From assembly GCA_949752795.1 (NCBI GenBank), contig OX457058.1:155940353-156004352 (forward strand): 64,000 bases of DNA, in the 5' to 3' direction. The stretch is from Hyperoodon ampullatus. Its lineage: Eukaryota > Chordata > Mammalia > Artiodactyla > Ziphiidae. Below, one piece after another: positions 32,515 through 44,209 of this stretch (within the stretch, counting starts at the first letter, position 1; the number at the start of each line of letters is the position of its first letter). The notes under the pieces are model-generated. The model searched no databases and had not been told where the DNA came from. It saw only the letters and a list, made by a program, of their open reading frames with translations. A program made the translations under genes and the position numbers.

Positions 32515-34405
32515 TTGTTTTTTGAGTCCCTCCTTTTGCCTAGCTTTGGTGCCCTCGAGTCTCTTAATTTTGGGGTAGGTGTGGGAAGGGGTGTCTGTTT
32601 ATGCAAATATTTTTGATGTCCAAAAGAAGCTCATGTGCAGTTTTTGACATACCGTTGCACTTTGGAACTTTCAGAGCCCTGCCCTAGTATCTGGATTACA
32701 ATTCTAGTTTTGGAAGCTTTTCTAGGCTTGTTTTTCCAAAAGAAACCATTTGGTTTTGTGGCTGTGTTTGAATGGATCATTTCTCACTGGTTAAACTCAG
32801 CCCATTTGCCTGAATGAACATCACTCGATGTCTTGCAGCTTAAGAACGCAGGTGGTTCTTCGTTCTTTCTCCTAGCAGGTAGTGATAAAGCGTTTGCTTG
32901 TGTAGAGAAGCATTGAGCATCTGTGTGTCCCTCACCAGGATAACCAGGCTGCAGCTAGCAATTGGCAATGACCATTGTGCGTTTCATAGCAGGAGGAAGA
33001 GGATACAATGTTTTCCCCCAAGAAATCTGGGAATCCTTATTTTCCATCCATACTGAAGAGTTCTAGTGCAAAATTCCCTTCACCCTGACGTGTTCCTCTG
33101 CCCTCCTCTACTCTAACAATAAGTGGGAAGGTATGATGGAAGGGAATGAACCCTTTACCTCAGAGGAAAAGCATCAACATTTTATTTGGTTTGGAAGCCA
33201 GAGCAGAGGGTGAGAAGCTGACCAGGATTTCTAGGAAGTAATGTAAGTATTTTTGGAACCCTTACCTTGGTCTCTACAAAAGCACAGGTTGCCCCTGGAT
33301 GTATGTGGTGCAGCCTCCTCTCAACAAATTGAGTTTTCAAAGGGGCTGTTTCCTCATGTTACTCCCTGTGAGAATTATCTTTTCTAGCCGGCTTCCCACA
33401 GGAACTGATGGCATCTGGTGATTGTTTACTTCTCAGTCTTCATCTAGAACGGTGCAGGAATGTCTGAGGGAACAACATTTTTGGACAGATCAAGATGCCA
33501 TGGGAGGAAACACACACACATGTCGGTGGGCATCCATCCCAAGCCCACGAGCTTTCTCCAGGTGGAAGGCAGTCACACCACAGTCCAATAAATTGTTGCA
33601 CGTTAGGTTTTGGCAGTTTCACTATTTGTTCCCAAGAGCTTGCATTAGGCATTAAATAATAATAATGAGGAAATTCAATCAGAAACTATTTCAGAGCTCT
33701 TAGAGAAGGTAATGACTATAAATAAGAAAGGGAATAAGGCATATCACCTGCTGAATGTACATTGCACAAATAGCTTGTTTTGCTTAAACATTAGTTAAGC
33801 AACATTAAATTTAAAGGGCGTTTCCATTGGCCAAAGGTATGCGTTGGGTGATAGAGTGATTACTGCAAATTTGACCAGATTTTCTGTCTGGAGTAAGAGA
33901 AAATCTGGCCAGGGTATGGCTGACAGGTTGATCACAAATTTCTAATGTCCATCAAAAGTGGACTTATGACTTTATAATGAAGGCCTGCCTTTAACTGTGT
34001 AATACTATTCTTATTCCATTTTACAGGTAAAGAAAGTTTACAGGGAAATGAAATTTTAAGCTTCTCCATATAATAAATTATCACAGGAAGTGCTTTCCCA
34101 TAGACTCTGAAGATAAGAAAGCTCTTCTTTTAGCTATAACTCCTTAATTTTCTACTTCTTGCAAATAACCGTTTAGTTAAATAAACTTAAGGGACCACCA
34201 TTAACCAATTCATTACTTAAAGTCTATTAGTCCTTTTCTTATCAAGCATAATCACTTCTTTATTTACATTGAGCTGTATTTAGTTTATTGCTTCTAGCAT
34301 TGCCCGAGAGAGGAGGATAGATATTTTGTCGTCAGGCTTATGCGGGAGAGTATAATTTTAAGATCATGGGGTTTAAAGTTAAAAAAAAAGAAGTTTGGAT
34401 ATAAA
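32515..34405 (+). other. 1.9 kb repeat-poor intron, possible conserved element
   Basis: No recognisable interspersed repeat. About 33655-33900 is AT-rich with homeobox- and NFY-like words (ATTAGTTAAGCAACATTAAA, CCATTGGCCAAAGG), the kind of composition seen in intronic enhancers. This is only a suggestion. Confidence 0.4.
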
Positions 34406-34409
34406 CTCA

Positions 34410-34500
34410 GCTTCCTCATTAACCAGCCTGGCCACCTTTCTCAAATGACTATAGCCTCTGAAAGCCTCAGTTTCTTTTTCTGAAAAATAGGTTATCTATT
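34410..34500 (+). repeat. MIR fragment, sense
   Basis: AGCCTCAGTTTCTTTTTCTG and AAAAATAGGTTATCTATTC correspond to the MIR core. Confidence 0.65.
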
Positions 34501-34739
34501 CTGTTTACACGTGTCAGTGACACAAGGAAAGATGACCTTTCCGCAGCCATTCTGCCCTGCCTAGTGTTCACCTTGTAGAATGTTTTGTGTGAATTGAGCT
34601 AAATAAAGTCCTTAAATGTTGGTATTTGTTTAATCAGCATTCCACCATCAACCTGTTACTCTTTGCTCTCTGCATAACTTCCTAGGGGATCTCCTTCACT
34701 TGCATCATGGGGTCAACTTTTGTCTATCCGGCTGACTTC

Positions 34740-34870
34740 AGGTTTTATTCCCATAGCTGGCATTTCCCATGAGCCTCAGACACACAGATCTGCCTGCTTA
34801 CCTGACATTTCTAACTAGATATTTCACAGTCAACTCAAAAGAGAATTCTCATCACCAGATATCTGAGAAC
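34740..34870 (+). repeat. Possible L2-class fragment, sense
   Basis: CTGCTTACCTGACATTTCTA and ACTAGATATTTCACAGTCAA resemble the same sense L2-like segment seen at 7.4-7.7 kb. Confidence 0.4.
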
Positions 34871-34914
34871 CATCCATAGCTGAATGTCATTTCTTAAGAC
34901 TAAATCACTAAGTA

Positions 34915-35085
34915 TGTGTGGAGGAGAGATGGGAGACAAAGGGGAAAACAAAGGCAAAAGCCAGATTATGGAGGACCTTATGTGCCAAGCAGAAAATGTT
35001 CATTTTTATTCTGAAGACTAGGAAAGGATCTTTCATTGGAAGGCTTCTTAGCAAGTATGTAACATGGTCAGATTCAAAACCTCAG
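34915..35085 (-). repeat. L2 LINE fragment, antisense
   Basis: AGATTATGGAGGACCTTATG, TTCATTTTTATTCTGAAGAC, AGGCTTCTTAGCAAGTATGT and AACATGGTCAGATTC are the inverted L2 3' region. The open frame across it (34918-35136) is incidental. Confidence 0.75.
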
Positions 35086-35134
35086 AGTTGGGAGGACCTT
35101 CTTCATAAGCTGGTAAAATTTTCTTTTACAAAGT

Positions 35135-35225
35135 AACAGATACCCCAGAGTTTCTCAACTTGCCCAAGGTCACTCAGCAGGCAGAGGGCAAACACCAGAC
35201 TGGCATCCTATGGTCCTGAGATACA
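35135..35225 (-). repeat. MIR fragment, antisense
   Basis: CTTGCCCAAGGTCACTCAGC, AGGCAGAGGGCAAACACCAG: the middle of an inverted MIR. Confidence 0.6.
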
Positions 35226-35229
35226 GTTT

Positions 35230-36655
35230 TGTGGGTTTGCCTTGGAGAAAAAGAGAATTTCAGTTGTCTATTTTCATACATTTTTACATGGCAGCTTTTT
35301 TTTTTTTTGAAAAGGAAAAAATTTTGAAAGGCTTTATTTTGGTGACATTATTTTGCCCATTTTATAGATATGGGTTTTTGGGCTTGAGGAGGTATACGAC
35401 TTTTTTTTTTTTTTTGCCTATAAATTTTTCTTTCAAAACATCTGATCCAAAGAATGTCTTCCACAATAAGTGATTGACAGTCATCAATAGGATCTTCTGC
35501 GGTGACGTTTTCCACAAGGTACCCCCCAGTGAATGGCAAACCTGTCCCTTAATGAACTCAAATCTCTTAATTTTAACTCCTATACATTTTCCATGATACC
35601 ACACTGAGGTAAGTTCCTTCTTTTCTGTTCTTGTATGCGGCTAGGACCGTACAGAGGCTTGTAGACTCAATGGAAGTTACACACAGAGACAGAGGTATCA
35701 AGTAAAAAAGGCAAACTGGGAGATGCAAGATGTCCACAGGATGCCTTATCATGATGACTTCTTTGTGGCTTCAGCCCAGTCAGCAGCCCTACAGAGTCTG
35801 AACCCTGGTTCTGATCACCAGTCTTGGTCAGTACATCCAGAGTGGCTTCATCTCCCAGGCATGGACCCACATTAGTCAAGCTCCAAGAGACTGGTGTATA
35901 AAACCATAATGTCAATTTACTAAAGTACAGTAAAAAATAGACTCTCAGATAGACCTAAGCTTGCCTGTTGGCATGTCTTACACTTTAACTGTAGTTTCTT
36001 TTTCTGTAGAGAAACTAAATTTTAATCAAAAAGTTGCTTGGTGAACTTGGAATTCCAAAAAAGGGGTTTAGGTCATCTTGAGCAGTTTTCCTCGGCTGAG
36101 ATAGCTTGCTGCTGTCATCTTTCTGAAACTTGTCAATAGCGCCAGAATACTAAGTCTGCTCATCAAGGTGATATCTTCTGTGGACACAGAAAGCCCATCA
36201 GTGCTGGCTTCGCTCACTCTCCCTTCACCCCCTCCATCTTCCATTGCTGACCAGCTCCCTTTCTGATCGACACATCATTTCTTTAGATACATTGATACTC
36301 TCCATAATATTATCATGGAGTTTATTAGACTGGGAAACATTCTCTTTCTTTGATCTACTTTGTCTGTCTCTGCACTGAGCCTTTGTGTGTTAATTTATAG
36401 TTGTTTTCTCACAAATAGTCTTATTTCCATTCTATCTATGTTTATCAGGAGCCCTCTGCTTTTGGCCCTTTTTCTATAGACTCTATAGGGTATGGTGCCA
36501 GGCCCAGTGTTTTCTTTTATAGTATATGCTGAAAGAATCAATTTTTCCATCTTTATTCTCATCCAGAGTAACAGGGACACTTAGTAGCTCCTTTTTGCAT
36601 CTCAACAATGGATTCTGTTTTGCTTAGATTAAAACGTATTTGTTTTCCAAGAGTG
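35230..36655 (+). other. Intron with poly-T runs
   Basis: T12 at about 35298 and T15 at 35400. TTTTATAGATATGGGTTTTTGGGCTTGAGG near 35360 may be MIR debris. Otherwise unique, no coding signal. Confidence 0.45.
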
Positions 36656-36659
36656 TGTA

Positions 36660-36865
36660 TGTTAGAATGAAAGTAGCAGGAGTTATTGAGTCAATTGGAA
36701 CTGGGTTCAGAACCTAGTTCCAAGATTTCCTCAACCTCTCTGAACCTGTTTCTTCCCTGTAAAGATTGATATAACTACCTTATGGGGATTATAAGGCTTA
36801 AGCAAGATTAAGTACGCTAATTTATTTAATATATATAGTAAGAACTCAGTCAATGCTAGTTTATT
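36660..36865 (+). repeat. MIR SINE, sense
   Basis: CTGGGTTCAGAACCTAGTTC, TCAACCTCTCTGAACCTGTT, GGGGATTATAAGGCTTAAGC and GTAAGAACTCAGTCAATGCT cover the MIR from B box to tail. Confidence 0.85.
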
Positions 36866-36869
36866 CCCA

Positions 36870-37865
36870 CTTAAGCTTGGATACTGATTCTTGAAAGGGG
36901 GATAAATGCATTCTGGAAAAGGAAGGGTATTGATATGCTCTGATTCTGGCAGCTCAAACCATAGGCCATGGCGTGTTAGAGAAAAATGAAAGGGTGCCCA
37001 AGGCTCATTAGATTAAAATGCTGCCAGTGTCCTCTAAGCTGTAAGCTTATTTTTTGCCCACATTTCTGAAGGTTGGTTTCTAATGGGGTCAGAAATGACA
37101 TAGGTTGATGACATCGTCTCTGTGCCACAGGATTCCCAGGACACGCAGTCATATTATGTTGGGTTGCTCTAAGTGAGAACACACAGAGACCTTTATAAAT
37201 CTCACAAAGGCATGCTCTGCCTGGAGCATGTAACTCTGTGTGTGTTGACCTTCAGTCGGACAAGTTCTTACAGTGGAGCTACTCTGGGTACAAAACCTCA
37301 TGACTTTATTTTAAGAAGATAACACTGTTGATTGACTTTACAAACCCACTCTGGGTGTCTTGGTTTGTCAAAGTGGGAGTCTTTGAGTACACAGGAAATT
37401 CATAACACCCTAAGTAATTGTACCCGATAACCTTATCTAAAAGAACTGAGTGAGTCCTTTCTATTTAAGGAAAGTGGGAAACATGAACTAAATAGGGAAT
37501 TCTGCAGTAGAGCTGCTGGACCACTCATGGGCGTGCTTACTTTTACTTGTGCAGGGTGCTTGCACAACCCCATCACATTTGCTCCCCATACCCTCTTCAT
37601 ACTCTGTAGCTTAGTGAAGAAGGGGCTTGGGGGAGCACATTTTCTGAGACTAATGCCTTTTCAACACATTTTCCAAGTAATTTGTTGAGCGATTGCTGTT
37701 AAGACTATGATGAAAAGATAATTGAAGAAGGCAGACAGTGACACACTCGTAAAGGTAGGCAAATCCTGATCCCCTCTCCCTTGTCGTGATCCTTGGATGT
37801 TAAAATCTGGTTATGTCTCTGTTTATAAGGAATATGTGGGTGGACAGGGCAGGTGTGGGCAGTCC
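36870..37865 (+). other. Intron, no feature seen
   Basis: Unique-looking sequence. No coding signal or named repeat. Confidence 0.5.
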
Positions 37866-37867
37866 AT

Positions 37868-38005
37868 TTTAGAGAAGAGGAAGGCCAAGTGCCAGGGATG
37901 ATGTTAAGTGAGTTGGCAAGACACCAAAATTCATAAATGGCAGAGCCAAGACTAAGTGTTGAGAGTCCAGTGTCCTACATTCCACCATGACCTCTCTGGC
38001 CAGTG
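37868..38005 (-). repeat. MIR fragment, antisense
   Basis: TTTTAGAGAAGAGGAAGGCC, AATTCATAAATGGCAGAGCC and AAGACTAAGTGTTGAGAGTC follow the inverted MIR. Confidence 0.6.
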
Positions 38006-38189
38006 TTGTGTGTGAACTTCAGAGGCCAACAGATGAGCTCAAATCCTGATGTAAATTCATCCATTTTCTTAAGCCCCCTAAGCCTCACTTATCTGTGCTG
38101 TGTGGTATCATAAATCTACTTTTTATGTATATGGAGTGAAATAACATATGCAAGTGAGGTATCCAGTAATTGTTAGTTCCTTTGCCTTC

Positions 38190-38300
38190 ACCTTTCCTCA
38201 CCAAGAAAACCAAGGTGCAGTGAGCTTTAGTGATCTGATGAGGCCATGTGGCTGTATATAGTAAGAGAGAAGATCAAGGATTCAACAAGATTTTTCTGAC
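38190..38300 (-). repeat. Possible MIR fragment, antisense
   Basis: CAAGAAAACCAAGGTGCAGT and TGATGAGGCCATGTGGCTG resemble an inverted MIR core, strongly diverged. About 38035-38180 just upstream (AGCTCAAATCCTGATGTAAA, AAGCCTCACTTATC) may be a sense MIR. Confidence 0.4.
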
Positions 38301-38304
38301 CCCA

Positions 38305-39900
38305 ATTTTATATACTGTGGTGGTTATAGAGCCTAGTCCATGAGTTTCTCTCACTTTGTTCCTGGAGAAGTTGATTTCCTTTTTCCAAATTCCTCCTTAT
38401 TTGAACTTAGAGCCTCTGCTTTTCTCCTTCCAGTCTGAGAACTTGCAGGTTCTTTTATGATGAGTTCCAATGAGAATATGGCATTGCACCCAGGCTTAAT
38501 TGTAGTTTTGAGAGCTTCTTCTACTTCTACATGATAACCATCATTTTAGCTGCAACTTCTCAGTCATCTCCTGAAACACCATTCTCATACTGTCACCCTC
38601 TTCTCATTTCCAGACTGTTTCTCCTTCAGCTCAGAGATCTTTTCTGCCTCCTTTAGTTTCCCTGCTTATACATTCCCCTCTCTTCTCCCTATACCTTGTC
38701 CTGTACGTTGTGGGACTTTCTCCCAGTCTGTTTTGGAGTCAGGCACTTCTCTATTATAAATGTACTTATTCAAGTACTTTCATTTTCCACAGTAAGAAAG
38801 CCTTTGGGTATGGGGGAAATGATCGATAAAGCCCACACTCTGGGCTTTATCTCATTCTTTTCTATTTAATTCCATAAAGGCTGAGGACTTTAAAAGCTTA
38901 GGTGGCTTCTTCTCCTCTCTGAGGGCCAGAGTTCCCAGAGCTCAAGGAACCAGCGCCGACCCTTCCTCCAGTTTCTGTTGATAGCTCGTTACTCAAGAAC
39001 CCCAGAGGAGCAGTTTTCCAGAATCTTACCATGACAGTTTCACTCTATTGAGTATACATTAAGCTGACATTAAGAGTGACAGGCATAATGCCTACCAAGG
39101 TGGGGAGGCCATTCTGTCATGCAGCTTAGCCTGAGGAGAGACAGTAGAAGCTGTTAGGCTCTCTGAAATCTCTGAAAAAAACAAATCCTCGGCTTTGCCT
39201 ATAACACCGGTTATGCTCTTGTCTTTTTTTTTTTTTTTTTTTTTTTGGTAATACATTCTTTACAGTTTCACAATTACTGTCTACACTGTGGTCTCTGTGA
39301 CCTAGAAGACCCTACAAACAGGGATTCGGAGAACGCTTGAGTTACTTTGGTGGGTTTAAGGTGTTAAAGGGAAGTCACCTGCTCTCCATGGCATCCCTGG
39401 TGTTCTGAGCAAAGGAAGTGGAGCATATGTTTCACTTGGGGATAAATTCCCTTTCAGCTAATTAAAGTTGTCCCCAGTGTGGTGATGCACATTTGGGGAT
39501 AGACTGGCTCCGGGGGTGAGTCCAGCTGCTGCCTTTCTCATGTTTTTCCCTCAGTGTTTTTCCCTCCTGGTGCCACCGCCTTCTTCACCCCCTTAATTCA
39601 TGTAGGCCATGTCTCCTGTCACTCTGTTTTTACAACCAGTGCTAGTGTAAAATCACAGTGATTAGACCACATTAAGCTCCTGAAAGTAGGTGAATTGGCT
39701 GTGAGTGTCTCATTAAGTCCTGGACAGACGTGGTCCTGCCGTCCCTCTCCTCTAATTAAGGTATTTTTGCTCTCCCTCCACTCCTGGCTGCTTCCTGGGG
39801 AACGCGCACCTGCCCTGGGGGGATGGAAGTGGGCAGTGAGTGAGGAGAGTGCCATGGAAGCTTTTCCATGATTGAGGACCTCACCCAAAAGTGTGGCCCC
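38305..39900 (+). other. Intron with a 23-T run
   Basis: Unique-looking apart from a 23-T run at 39224-39246. The run has no SINE or LINE body attached that I recognise and no coding signal nearby. Confidence 0.5.
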
Positions 39901-39904
39901 CTGA

Positions 39905-40038
39905 AACCACAGCAGCACCGGGGAACTTGTTAGAAATACAGACTCTGGGCCCCACCTAAGACCTATTCAGTTGTGTTTTGCAGTTTAATAAGACCGGTAA
40001 GTGATTCATAAACACCTTAAAGTTTGGGAAGCACTGGG
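39905..40038 (-). repeat. MER5A-like hAT fragment
   Basis: GGGGAACTTGTTAGAAATAC, CTCTGGGCCCCACCTAAGAC, then AAAGTTTGGGAAGCACTGGG, the MER5A end. Non-autonomous hAT-Charlie element, diverged and partial. Confidence 0.75.
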
Positions 40039-40057
40039 CAGAAAATAGATCGATGAG

Positions 40058-40410
40058 TGTTATGGGCTGACTCTTTGGACCCTCCAAAACTCATATGTTA
40101 AATCCTAACCCGCAGTACTAGGAGGTCTGGCCTTCGGGTGGTGACTGGGTCATGAAGGGGGAGCACTCATGAATGGGATTAGTGCCCTTATAGAAAAGGT
40201 AAGTAGAGAGCTCCTTGCCTCTTCTGCCATGTGAGGACACAGCCAGAAGACAGCTGTCTGAACCAGGAAGCAGGCTCTCACCAGACACAATCTGTTGGCA
40301 CCTTGATCTTGGACTTCCCAGTCTACAGAACTGTGAAAAATAAATGTTTGTTGTTTAAGTCACCCAGTCTACAGTATTTTTGTTACAGTAGTCAAAATGA
40401 ATGAAGATAA
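40058..40410 (+). mobile_element. Solo MaLR LTR (MST/MLT1 class), sense
   Basis: Begins TGTTATGGGCTGACTC. It runs through ACTCATATGTTAAATCCTAA, GGGATTAGTGCCCTTATAGA, CTGCCATGTGAGGACACAGC, CTTGATCTTGGACTTCCCAG and CAGAACTGTG, then the polyadenylation region AAAAATAAATGTTTGTTGTT. About 353 bp with no internal MaLR sequence on either side, so a solo LTR. Its AATAAA lies in the same sense as NRXN3. Confidence 0.88.
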
Positions 40411-40545
40411 CGGGTGAATTCCAGGACTTGAACTGGGAGAATCCTAGGTATTAAGAAAACTATGAGCTACTCTATAGAAAGAATTCATCTCTGTAGAAAC
40501 TGAGTGGCAAATAACCAGTGGGTATTCATGACATTCCTTAGCAAC

Positions 40546-40610
40546 TGTGTGTGTGTGTGTGTGTGTGCATGCACGTGTGCGTGCATGCATGCATGCATGT
40601 GTGCACATGT
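40546..40610 (+). repeat. GT / GCAT alternating microsatellite
   Basis: (GT) repeats pass into GTGCATGCACGTGTGCGTGC and (GCAT)n, then GTGTGCACATG. This is ~60 bp of almost unbroken alternating purine-pyrimidine, so a candidate Z-DNA-forming tract, and partly self-complementary. Confidence 0.92.
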
Positions 40611-40639
40611 TTTGGCCTTGTGAAAGGATGAGAAGAATA

Positions 40640-41130
40640 ATGTCATTGGACGAACATTTATTTAGAGCCCCAAGCACTGGAGGTGGATTCGAGTATAAGG
40701 CAAACCTGGTACCCCTCTTAAGGAATTTACAAGGAAGGTATATATTGAATAAATACCCCTGAGCTGGGCTCTGTGGGGATTCTTAAGCACTGAGCTCACC
40801 TCTTGGAAGAAGAGATGTTAAGCCGAGACTTGACGTACGGACAAATGTAGGGGTTGGAAGGGTGTACCAGGTGTACGAGGCAGAGGAAGCAGTGGACAAA
40901 GGCACAGAGACTGTCCTCAGGTCTAGTGCAGATTGGCTGGAACGTGGGGCCCGGTTGGGGGAGTGTGAGATGAGGCTGTAGCGGCGGGCCAAGGTCACTT
41001 CATACAGGGGTTTATAAGCCTGGTCATTTAGAGCTTTATTGTAAGGATGTTGGGAAGTTGTTGAGGGGTTTGTAACAGAGTTTTGAGCAGGAGGTGGGCA
41101 GAGAGAGAATGTCCTGACTGTCGTTCACAG
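40640..41130 (-). repeat. L2 LINE 3' portion, antisense
   Basis: ACATTTATTTAGAGCCCCAA, AGGAATTTACAAGGAAGG, AAGCCGAGACTTGACGTACG, GTGGACAAAGGCACAGAGAC, then TTTATAAGCCTGGTCATTTA and GTAACAGAGTTTTGAGCAGG: the inverted L2 in order over ~490 bp. Confidence 0.82.
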
Positions 41131-41404
41131 GCTGGACATTGACTCAGCATTCAAGGGGGTCCAGCCCTCCTGGGCTGTGGGGATTGGTGCAGGCACTGTG
41201 CAGCTTTCAGGGAGACAGTGTTCCACTGACTATGCTATTAGATACAGTGACCCCAGCCATCAATTCAGAAACATGTTCACACATTCCTCTCTCCTTAAGT
41301 GGTGGGAAATTGAGGAAAATGGGAGCTGGGAGTTTTGGTGATGGTGGTGGAATGAACTGCCTCCAAATCCAGTCGACCGTAATAACATGGAAGGGTTCTC
41401 ATTC

Positions 41405-41510
41405 TCACTCAACAAATAAGAAATGAGTTACAGACACTCTTCTAGGTACCTGGGATGTGACAGTGAGCAAAACAGAAAAAATAAAAATTCTGTAGAGCTT
41501 GTATTTGGGG
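41405..41510 (-). repeat. L2 tail fragment, antisense
   Basis: CAACAAATAAGAAATGAGTT, TCTAGGTACCTGGGATGTGA and CAGTGAGCAAAACAGAAAAA are the inverted L2 3' end. Confidence 0.78.
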
Positions 41511-41739
41511 TTGGGGTGGGGAGCAATATTGATTGCTGCTGTGAAGTTCTTAATTTTGTGGACACTGAAACTGCTTGGGTTTGGGGCAATTTAGAGATTC
41601 TCCTCTCTTCCTTTGTGGTTTAAGCTGTTGCCACCTTCACAGTAAGACAAGTTACCTGAAAAGGCTTTTAAGAAAGTTAAATATATTTTCTCCTGCCCTG
41701 TGGATATAACAGTGGGGGGGGGGCGGTTTTCAGTGAATA

Positions 41740-41935
41740 ATGATGATAATGGCAGCTAGAATTTGAATGTTTACTCTGTGCCCGACATGGGTCTAAGTAT
41801 CATACATGATCAATTCAGCCATCCTCACAAAACTTATCCGAAAGGAATTATCAGCATTCTACAGGTGAGGAAGCTGATGCTCAGAAGGGTGTGTGACTCA
41901 TGTAGGCTGTAATTGGCAGAGCTGAGACCCAAATA
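41740..41935 (-). repeat. MIR SINE, antisense
   Basis: TTGAATGTTTACTCTGTGCC, CTACAGGTGAGGAAGCTGAT and TTGGCAGAGCTGAGACCCAA, in inverted MIR order. A G10 run sits just upstream at about 41714. Confidence 0.85.
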
Positions 41936-41999
41936 AGAGACATTCAGCACTGATGGTGTGTCAGTGATCCATTCCCTAGAGGAAGTCAGAAAAACTTTT

Positions 42000-42445
42000 C
42001 AGAAATCGAGTGATCTGGTCATGTCACCTCATCAGTTACCAACAACCTTCCTTGGCTGTCCAAGGCTCACAGAATAAGATGTACCTATGGTGGGCCTGTG
42101 AGGCCCTGCAGCAGTTCGCCCCTGCTTCTCTCTTCAGCTCTGGTCCTGGCCATTCCCCACCCACTCTCCTCCGGGCCACACAGACCGCCTTCTTTCAGTC
42201 CCCAGTTCTTTCCCTGCTCCTTTGCCCACAGGGGCTTTGCATATGCTCTTCCCAACGCCTAAAATTACTTCTTCACTCTTTTCATTTTTGTGCATTTTCT
42301 CCAACACCAACTCAGATCTCATATTGAAAGTCATTTGCTTTGGGAAGCCATCTCTAACTTCCCTCACTAGATCAAATCCCCCTAGTATAGGTTCTGTTAA
42401 TTCCACATACCTCTCCATTGCAACACTTAGGAAAATCATAATCTT
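42000..42445 (+). repeat. L2 LINE 3' portion, sense
   Basis: CAAGGCTCACAGAATAAGAT, GTGAGGCCCTGCAGCAGTTC, CACAGGGGCTTTGCATATGC, TCTTCCCAACGCCTAAAATT and GGGAAGCCATCTCTAACTTC follow the sense L2 consensus. One of the few sense L2 copies here. The ~100-codon open frames on both strands are by-products of this GC-richer stretch. Confidence 0.85.
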
Positions 42446-42456
42446 CTACTTATTAG

Positions 42457-42641
42457 TGCAATGATCCTCAGCACATCTTCACATCAGCAGCGTCAGCACT
42501 AACTGGGAACTTGTTAGAAGTGCAGATTCTTCCACTTGCCCCAGACCTACTGAACCAGAGACTCTGGGAATGGGGCCCAGTAACCCACATTTTACCAACT
42601 GTCTGGATAATTCCAACATACACGCGTTCTAGAACCACTGT
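42457..42641 (-). repeat. MER5A hAT-Charlie element
   Basis: AGCAGCGTCAGCACTAACTG, GGAACTTGTTAGAAGTGCAG, CCCCAGACCTACTGAACCAG, AGACTCTGGGAATGGGGCCC and the terminal TCTAGAACCACTG, the MER5A inverted-repeat end. Nearly full length (~185 bp). Confidence 0.9.
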
Positions 42642-42644
42642 TTC

Positions 42645-44205
42645 AGTGTCCTTCTTTAATTGACATCTTTATGAGGAGTCTCATAGGCTCTTGATTCCAT
42701 CAAAGCAGAGCCTGAGTTGTGACTGTTTTTCTTCACTTTCTATCTGGCACACATTAGATATTCAGTTAACAGTTTAGTGGATAAATGAATGAGCTCATTT
42801 GATTTTTGTACCAACTTTTAAAAGAGGTATTATTTTCAATTTTACAGATAAAAAACTGAAGCTTTGGAATTCTAGTGGCTGCTAGGCATGTCCGGTGAAT
42901 TTACCGGTTTTCCCTTTGGAGGACATATCAAAGATGTGACAGCTTTAGGTACAAAGCTTCTTTGAGTAGATTCTGTTGATATTTAAGGGATCCAGTAGGG
43001 GAAACGTGATGGTGCCCACCTGAAATCAACCTGCTTTGCTCCCTTCCTTACTCAGGTGTTTATTGAGTACTGTATACTAGGTGCTCTTGGGGTTACCCAA
43101 ATGAGTACTGTCCTCAAAGAGGTTCTGTTGTCCATATGTCTACCTGTCGATTGTTTGTGTGTGTGTACATTCTGTATGCATGCACGTTTTTATAATAAAC
43201 TGCTAGGTAGACAGTGATGTATTCTAGAGAATGATAATCAGATGAGAACAAAACACTTCCAACTGAAAAATATAGATTGCTTTGTGGATTTGCATGATGT
43301 TTTTGGGCATGGAAATTATGAGAGAGATTTCTCACAAGGCTGCTTGTAGCAACTAAAAGAATATTAGTATTCTATTTCCCATTGAATTATTTGCCCAAAG
43401 CCATTGGCTACCCTGGATAATATTTATGCATTTTGTGTGGGAAATATCATATTCAAGGGAAACTATTTCCACATTTAACAGTTCAAAATGCTTAGACATA
43501 GAATGAAAGTTTGGCTGTGTTTGCTTGTCTAAATCATTTATGCCATTTCTCTCTCGCTCCCACTTTTAAAAATTGCCTTTGTTAAAAAAATAAATAAAAC
43601 AGCTGTACTTGGCAGCTGGTTTGGACTCATGGCATTGAGGAACTGGGGAATTTGCACAATTAACAGCTATATATAGATACCAGCTCCAGGATGAGAATGT
43701 TTAACGGTGTGCCACTGTTTAACTCTGGTCCATGCGATAGTCTGATTAAAATCTTATTTACACTTCTTCTAAGTTCTTACAGCTCCTATTTTTCTTCCTT
43801 AATTTTTCAATTGGTGAGTTGTCAGATTTGGTGGAAGGGAAAGCTGATGCTGTTTAACAGACTGTTTTCTCTTTCCAGCTGATGTCTGTTATGTTTTGTA
43901 TTTACTCTGCATTTGAAAATTAGCTTTGCTGTATCAGCCAAAATTGTTGCTACGTTTTTGAACATGCTCCCATTCCACCTTTTTAAAAAATATATACTTA
44001 CCTGAATTTTAAGGCTGATGGTCCAGATTTTCATAATATTGATTAAAACAGGGTCTTGTGTAGCTAAGTTCGTCAACAAACGTCATGTACTTCCAGTGTG
44101 CTGGGCAAAGCTAGGCATCAGGAAAGGCTTGGTGTCTGTCTTCAAAATACTGAAACTCTTAGTTTCACAAAGGAGGCACGAAGGATAATTGCTAAATAAT
44201 ATGAT
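42645..44205 (+). other. Intron, mostly unique, possible conserved stretch
   Basis: Small L2 scraps near 43040-43100 and 44070-44160, and MIR debris near 42785-42870. About 43370-43640 is repeat-free and AT-rich, with balanced words such as CCCAAAGCCATTGGCTACCC. No coding signal. Confidence 0.45.
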
Positions 44206-44209
44206 AAAC

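Noticed and set aside
39224..39246. 23-T run as a possible SINE or L1 tail
   Set aside because: No retroelement body is recognisable on either side, so it is left as a homopolymer.
42010..42327. 105-codon open frame with a matching - strand frame
   Set aside because: Lies within a sense L2 element; no conserved domain apart from LINE debris.
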